Assembly: GCA_013205335.1 (NCBI GenBank) | Contig: JABMNB010000250.1 | Coordinates: forward strand, 1 to 9,725 | DNA length: 9,725 nucleotides | Direction of reading: 5' to 3' | From: Rhodospirillales bacterium | GTDB lineage: Bacteria > Pseudomonadota > Alphaproteobacteria > Reyranellales > Reyranellaceae | In this document: positions 6,127 to 9,725 of the stretch, piece after piece | Numbering within the stretch: the stretch's first letter is position 1 | Layout of the letters: every line of letters starts with the position of its first letter | The notes under the pieces: generated by a model | Told to the model about the DNA's origin: nothing | Database searches by the model: none | The model's input: only the letters and a program-made list of their open reading frames with translations | Translations under genes and position numbers: made by a program

Positions 6127-7419
6127 TCAGGTGCGGTGGCGTCCCGGCAACACGACCGGGTCAGCCGAGGCGAACCCGCCACTGGTGTTCGCACCGGTTG
6201 CTTCGGCAACGTCGAGCGAGGCCGGTCCGCGGTGTGGATGGGAGAGCTGCTTGGCCACGAGCCGCCAGACGCTGCCGAGGCCGTCGAGCAGGCCCGGCAC
6301 CACGACGTCGCTCGGCAGGCCCTGCTGCGGCAGGTGTCGCAGCGCCGTGGCCATCGCCTGCGGGTCGAGGCCGCGGCCGGGATCGAGCATCTCGATCAGG
6401 CCGATGTTGCGGGCGGCGCGGGCGCGGATGAACTGCTCGAGGCGCGGATGGGTCCGGGGCACGATGATCGCCCGTTTGTCGAACGACAGGATTTCGCAGA
6501 ACGTGTTGTAGCCGCCCATGGCGACGACGCCGGCGGCGCGCTGCATCAGGGCGCCGAGATTGTTGGTGAAGGTGAGCGTGCGGATGTTGGGAAACTTCGC
6601 CGCGCGCTCCTTGAAGGCCTCGCGCGCCGTGGCCGGCATGAACGGACCGAACACGATGACCGCACCGTAGGGAATGTTCGGATCGGTCTCGTAGGCGGCC
6701 AGCACCCAGTCGACCAGCTCGACGCCGTCACCGCCGCCGCCCGGCGTCACCAGGATGAAGGGACCGTCGATCTCGTCCACTTCGTGCGGCACCTCGCCGT
6801 GCAGCGGCAACTCGCGCCGCAGATAGCCGGTGTAGACCATCTTGTGACGCACCGACGGCGGCACATCGATGCCGGTCAGCGGCTTGTTGATCTGCGGCAG
6901 GCCGTAGATCCAGATCTCGTCGTAGAGATCGCGCAGCGCCGGCACGACGTTCTTGCGTTCCCATTCCTTGGCCAGCTGGGCGGGATCGTCCATCACGTCG
7001 CGCAGGCCGAGGACCAGCGGCGTGCCGCGATCCTTCAGCAGCCGGAGCGCGGGACCGACCTCGCCGCGCAGGCCGAGCGGCTCCTTGTCGACGATGAAGA
7101 GGTCGGGCCGGAAGATGTCGGCGGTATCGCGGATGATGCGGGTGCGCATTTCGAGCGTGTGCTCGACGTTCATGCGGAGATTGGCCGAGTCGTATTCGCC
7201 GGTGTCGATCTTCACGACCCCGGGAATGCGCACGAAGTCGACGCCCGAGCGGAATTCGTAGGACCCAACGACCGGCGAGCCGGACAGGATGAGCACCGAC
7301 ACGGACTGGTCGGCCTCGACGATGGCATTGGCGATCGTGCGGCAGCGGCTCACATGCCCGAGACCGAACGAGTCGTGGCTATAGAGGAGTACGCGTTTGG
7401 ACCGGGTGCTGGTGGGCAT
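6127..7419 (-). CDS. MurG-like glycosyltransferase, COG4671-type (copy 1, 430 aa), first gene of the leftward operon
   Basis: This is a GT-B fold enzyme of the COG4671 'predicted glycosyltransferase' type, expected to use a nucleotide sugar in the cytoplasm. The N-terminal domain opens with VLLYSHDSFGLGHVSRC, with GLGH at 19-22. KEPLGLRGE at 112-120 occupies the place of TEQFPFGR in the paralogue. The donor domain begins LVTPGGGGDG at 223-232 and carries MGGYNTFCE at 301-309, then RAIIVPR and an LEQFIRARA helix. Residues from about 390 to the end (rich in Ser, Gly, Ala and Pro) look like a disordered tail absent from the 382-residue copy. The ATG at 7419 has GGAG six bases upstream within GGGAGAGG. 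It is the promoter-proximal gene, back-to-back with the large ABC gene across a 177-bp gap. The family call is good; donor and acceptor are unknown. Confidence 0.88.
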   Translation of the reverse strand: MPTSTRSKRVLLYSHDSFGLGHVSRCRTIANAIVEADQSVSVLILSGSPVVGSYEFRSGVDFVRIPGVVKIDTGEYDSANLRMNVEHTLEMRTRIIRDTADIFRPDLFIVDKEPLGLRGEVGPALRLLKDRGTPLVLGLRDVMDDPAQLAKEWERKNVVPALRDLYDEIWIYGLPQINKPLTGIDVPPSVRHKMVYTGYLRRELPLHGEVPHEVDEIDGPFILVTPGGGGDGVELVDWVLAAYETDPNIPYGAVIVFGPFMPATAREAFKERAAKFPNIRTLTFTNNLGALMQRAAGVVAMGGYNTFCEILSFDKRAIIVPRTHPRLEQFIRARAARNIGLIEMLDPGRGLDPQAMATALRHLPQQGLPSDVVVPGLLDGLGSVWRLVAKQLSHPHRGPASLDVAEATGANTSGGFASADPVVLPGRHRT

Positions 7420-7422
7420 TGG

Positions 7423-7430
7423 CCTCTCCC
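7423..7430 (-). promoter_or_regulatory. Ribosome binding site of the first leftward gene
   Basis: On the minus strand this reads GGGAGAGG; its GGAG core lies 6 nt before the ATG at 7419. It is among the clearest Shine-Dalgarno matches in the window and fixes the start of the 430-residue glycosyltransferase. Confidence 0.6.
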
Positions 7431-7556
7431 TTGCCGAAGCGGCACATGCCCCGACCGGTGAACGACGAACCGACTATGCCACAAGCGAGGGGTGCCGCGA
7501 ACCCCCCGGCGGGGCCGCGACAATTTGGAAATATCTAATGTAATCAAGGCACTGAT

Positions 7557-7568
7557 CCCCTATAGGGG
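7557..7568. repeat. Perfect 12-bp palindrome CCCCTATAGGGG
   Basis: The sequence is identical to its reverse complement over all 12 bases, with an AT-rich flank to the left. It sits 28 bp before the ATG of the ABC exporter gene, where it could be an operator overlapping the rightward promoter or transcript start. It has no T-tract and no loop, so it is not a terminator. A chance occurrence is possible because G/C runs are common in this genome. Confidence 0.5.
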
Positions 7569-7596
7569 GAAGCGCGATCGTGGCGACGCAGGATTC

Positions 7597-9725
7597 ATGG
7601 AACGCAACCTCTTCTCCTACATCTGGCGGCACAGCCGGCCCGAACAGATCGTGATCTTGCTGCTGGTCGTCCTGGCCCAGGTTTTCTACTTCCTGTCGCT
7701 GACGGTGCCGAAATCGGTCATCAACAACGGCATCCAGGGCAACGCGTTCAAGGAAACCAAGACCATTCCCTTCCTGGTCTGGGAACTGGACCTCTCGGCC
7801 ATCTTCCCCGGCAGGGTCATCCGCTTCTTCGACGGCTTCCAGGTCGACCAGCTCCAGTATCTCGTGGTCATGAGCTTCGTCTTCCTGGGTGCGGTCATCG
7901 TGAACGGTCTGTTCAAGAAGACGATCAACACCCAGAAGGGCCGCATGGGCGAGCGCATGCTGCGCCGCCTGCGCTACGAACTCTACGACCGCATCCTGCG
8001 CTTCCCGCCGGCCCATTTCCGCAAGGTCAAGCAGGCCGAGCTCGCCACCATGGTGAAGGACGAGGTCGAGCCCCTGGGCGGCTTCATCGGCGACGCCTTT
8101 GTGGCGCCGATGTTCCTGGGCGGCCAGGCGCTGACGGCCATCATCTTCATCATGATGCAGAACTGGATGCTCGGGATCATCGTGGTCGTCCTGCTAGGCG
8201 CGCAGATGGCGATCATCCCGCGGCTGCGCAAGCCCGTGCTGGTGCTGGGCCGCCTGCGTCAGATTTCGGCCCGCCAGCTCGCCGGGCGCATCGCCGAGAC
8301 CGCCGACGGCGTGCACGAGATCCACGTCCATGGCGCAGCCAACTACGAACGCGCCGATATTTCCGAACGACTGGGCCGCATCTTCAAGATCCGCTTCGAC
8401 CTCTACCAGAAGAAGTTCGTCGCCAAGTTCTGGAACAACATCCTGTCACAGGCGACGCCCTTCGCCATCTACCTGGTCGGCGGCTACTTCGCGATCACCG
8501 GCCAGATGGACGTCGGCGCGGTGGTCGGCGTTTTGCTGGCCTACAAGGACCTGCCGTCGCCGATCAAGGAGCTGATCGACTGGGATCAGCAGCGCCAGGA
8601 CGTGCAGATCAAGTACGAGCAGGTGATCGACCAGTTCCAGCCCGAGGGCATGATGTCGCCGGAGCTGCAGGCGATCCCCGACGGGCCGCCGCCGCCGCTC
8701 GGCAAGGAGCTGGCGCTGGCGGGAGTGGTGGTGTCCGAGGACGGCCGCGTGAAGCAGCTCGACAGCGTTTCGCTCACCCTGCCGACCAGCAGTCATGTGG
8801 CGGTGATCGGCAGCTCGGGTTCGGGCAAGGACGTGCTCGGCCAGGTGCTGGCGCGCCAGACCGTGCCGGCCAGCGGCTCGATCCGCATCGACGGCAAGGA
8901 TTTCTTCCAGCTGCCCGAATACGTCGTCGGCGCGCGACTGGCCTATATCGGGCAGGACACCTACCTCTTTCCGCTGTCGGTTCGTGACAACCTGTTGTTC
9001 GGCCTGAAGCTGCGCCCCGTGGCGCCGGCGGTCTACGACGAGACCACGAAGGCGATACGCGAGACGTTCTGGAAGGAATCGGAACGCGCCGGCAATCCGG
9101 CCTTCGACCCCAACGCCGACTGGGTCGACTACGAGCTCGCCGGCGCCACCGGTCCGGCCGACCTGCTGCCGTGCATGGTGCGGGTGCTGAAGCAGGTCGA
9201 ACTCGACGAGGACATCTATTCGCTGGGCCTGCGCGGCACGGTCGACGCGGCGCTGCAGCCCGACCTCGCCGGGAAGATCCTGAAGGCCCGTCATACGCTG
9301 CACGAGCATCTGCAGGACGGGACCTATGCCGGCCTCGTCGAGGCCTTCAATAAAGACCATTACAACAAGAACATGTCGGTCGCCGAGAACCTGCTGTTCG
9401 GCACCGCGCTCGGCAAGCAGTTCGACGGCGACAATCTCGCCACCGACCCCTACGTGAAGTCGGTCCTGAGGAAGACCGGTCTGGACATCGATCTGCAGCG
9501 CATGGGCCTCAGCATCGCCGAGACCATGGTGGAACTGTTCTCCGGCCTGTCGCCCGACAATCCGCTGTTCGAGCAATACAGCTTCATCTCGGCCGACGAG
9601 TTGCCCACCGTGCGGCTGCTGCTGCAGCGTCTCGGCGGCAAGGGCATCGAGGCGGTGCCCGAGGCCGATCGCATCCGCCTGATGACGCTGCCGTTCCGTT
9701 ACATCGAGGCGCGCCATCGCCTGGG
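7597..9725 (+). CDS. Large exporter-type ABC protein with altered, expanded nucleotide-binding domain (3' end outside window)
   Basis: This is a fused membrane/ATPase protein of the ABC exporter type; 709 residues are visible and the frame is still open. The membrane domain has likely helices near 18-37, 88-106, 168-187, 191-208, 289-302 and 305-322, with the family-typical GERMLRRLRYELYDRILRFP coupling region. The loop between helices 1 and 2 is unusually long, about 50 residues. The ATPase domain begins near 370. Walker A is GSSGSGKD at 405-412, with Asp in place of Ser/Thr. The Q-loop is YIGQDTYLFPLSVRDNLLFG at 450-469, with Q453. No LSGGQ signature or Walker B appears in the next 256 residues. 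That space holds a second SVAENLLFG at 594-602 and a repeated helical module. The ATG at 7597 is the only start in frame after the intergenic region; AGGA lies just 3 nt before it. It diverges from the glycosyltransferase operon, so glycan or glycolipid export is the favoured but unproven role. Confidence 0.88.
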   Translation, partial: MERNLFSYIWRHSRPEQIVILLLVVLAQVFYFLSLTVPKSVINNGIQGNAFKETKTIPFLVWELDLSAIFPGRVIRFFDGFQVDQLQYLVVMSFVFLGAVIVNGLFKKTINTQKGRMGERMLRRLRYELYDRILRFPPAHFRKVKQAELATMVKDEVEPLGGFIGDAFVAPMFLGGQALTAIIFIMMQNWMLGIIVVVLLGAQMAIIPRLRKPVLVLGRLRQISARQLAGRIAETADGVHEIHVHGAANYERADISERLGRIFKIRFDLYQKKFVAKFWNNILSQATPFAIYLVGGYFAITGQMDVGAVVGVLLAYKDLPSPIKELIDWDQQRQDVQIKYEQVIDQFQPEGMMSPELQAIPDGPPPPLGKELALAGVVVSEDGRVKQLDSVSLTLPTSSHVAVIGSSGSGKDVLGQVLARQTVPASGSIRIDGKDFFQLPEYVVGARLAYIGQDTYLFPLSVRDNLLFGLKLRPVAPAVYDETTKAIRETFWKESERAGNPAFDPNADWVDYELAGATGPADLLPCMVRVLKQVELDEDIYSLGLRGTVDAALQPDLAGKILKARHTLHEHLQDGTYAGLVEAFNKDHYNKNMSVAENLLFGTALGKQFDGDNLATDPYVKSVLRKTGLDIDLQRMGLSIAETMVELFSGLSPDNPLFEQYSFISADELPTVRLLLQRLGGKGIEAVPEADRIRLMTLPFRYIEARHRL
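8977..9549 (+). repeat. Internal tandem repeat in the ABC nucleotide-binding domain
   Basis: Two diverged copies of one module lie inside the ABC protein. Copy 1 starts with SVRDNLLFG (461-469) and reaches VLKQVELDEDIYSLGLRGTV (530-549). Copy 2 starts with SVAENLLFG (594-602) and reaches VLRKTGLDIDLQRMGLSIAE (623-642). Both keep the order S-V-x-x-N-L-L-F-G, then VL-x4-LD-x-D-x4-GL. Copy 1 carries about 40 extra residues between these landmarks. In ordinary ABC ATPases this module occurs once and is followed directly by LSGGQ. Here copy 1 is instead followed by LQPDLAGKILKAR. Confidence 0.75.

Larger units (their letters stand above)
7420..7596. promoter_or_regulatory. Divergent promoter region between the glycosyltransferase operon and the ABC exporter gene
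   Basis: This 177-bp gap separates two genes reading away from each other, so it must hold the leftward operon promoter, the rightward promoter, or both. The stretch 7521-7565 is clearly AT-richer than its surroundings and contains TTGGAA (7525-7530), ATATCTAAT and TATAGG elements. None has convincing 16-18 bp -35/-10 spacing, so no exact promoter is called. A perfect palindrome lies at 7557-7568, about 30 bp before the rightward start. The part nearest the leftward gene is GC-rich with weak hairpin potential (GGGGT/ACCCC at 7489-7505). A shared regulator for both units is plausible but unproven. Confidence 0.55.

Noticed and set aside
5091..7461. Plus-strand open frames 5091-6431 and 5968-7461 opposite the GT4 and COG4671-type genes
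   Set aside because: Their composition is that of an antisense frame, rich in Arg, Gly, Gln and His with no domain pattern, while the minus strand has full-length glycosyltransferases.
7489..7514. Hairpin potential GGGGT/ACCCC and CCCC/GGGG near 7489-7514, considered as a terminator
   Set aside because: The stems are short and G/C-only, no T-tract follows, and the site lies between divergent genes where no transcript should end.
8446..9717. A 423-codon minus-strand frame, and a shorter one at 7474-8016, opposite the ABC exporter gene
   Set aside because: The plus-strand frame has Walker A, Q-loop and membrane helices and is open throughout. The minus-strand frames are His/Gln/Arg/Val-rich shadows without motifs.
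1..9725. tRNA, rRNA, CRISPR arrays, insertion sequences, integrases and attachment sites
   Set aside because: None was seen. Nearly all bases are covered by protein genes, and there are no repeat-spacer patterns, transposase motifs or long direct or inverted repeats.

Overview
The window is high-GC DNA with dense, tightly packed genes, short or negative intergenic distances and strongly G/C-biased third codon positions. Together with the protein families present, this suggests an alphaproteobacterium, perhaps of the Rhizobiales/Reyranella/Rhodospirillales type. That placement is an inference from style and remembered family distribution, not from a marker gene.

Layout. Eight genes run leftward (minus strand) from 7419 to the left edge. 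One very large gene runs rightward from 7597 and leaves the window at 9725. The two directions diverge from a 177-bp, locally AT-rich intergenic region (7420-7596) that holds a perfect 12-bp palindrome. In transcription order the minus-strand genes are: a MurG-like (COG4671-type) glycosyltransferase (7419-6127), a GT4 glycosyltransferase (6113-4815), a second GT4 (4812-3670), a histidine phosphatase (3673-3080), a second COG4671-type glycosyltransferase (3083-1935), a polysaccharide-deacetylase-like protein (1938-1186), a small two-helix membrane protein (1160-654), and the ATPase of an oligopeptide/dipeptide-type ABC importer (657 to the edge, incomplete). Four junctions are 4-bp ATGA overlaps. 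The others are gaps of 2, 13 and 25 nt, so the whole row can be one transcript with extensive translational coupling.

The rightward gene encodes an exporter-type ABC protein with an N-terminal membrane domain and a strikingly altered nucleotide-binding domain. Its Walker A ends in Lys-Asp instead of Lys-Ser/Thr. More than 250 residues after the Q-loop glutamine, neither an LSGGQ signature nor a Walker B has yet appeared. That space holds a second copy of the S-V-x-x-N-L-L-F-G segment followed by a diverged helical module.

Working model (inference): the four glycosyltransferases, the deacetylase-like protein and the phosphatase build and trim a small glycan or glycolipid, and the divergent ABC protein moves or regulates it. 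No initiating sugar-phosphate transferase, polymerase or Wzx/Wzm-type transporter is visible, so this does not look like a standard capsule or O-antigen locus. The last two minus-strand genes (small membrane protein and peptide-type ABC ATPase) may belong to a separate uptake system that follows directly. No RNA genes, CRISPR arrays, insertion sequences or attachment sites were seen.
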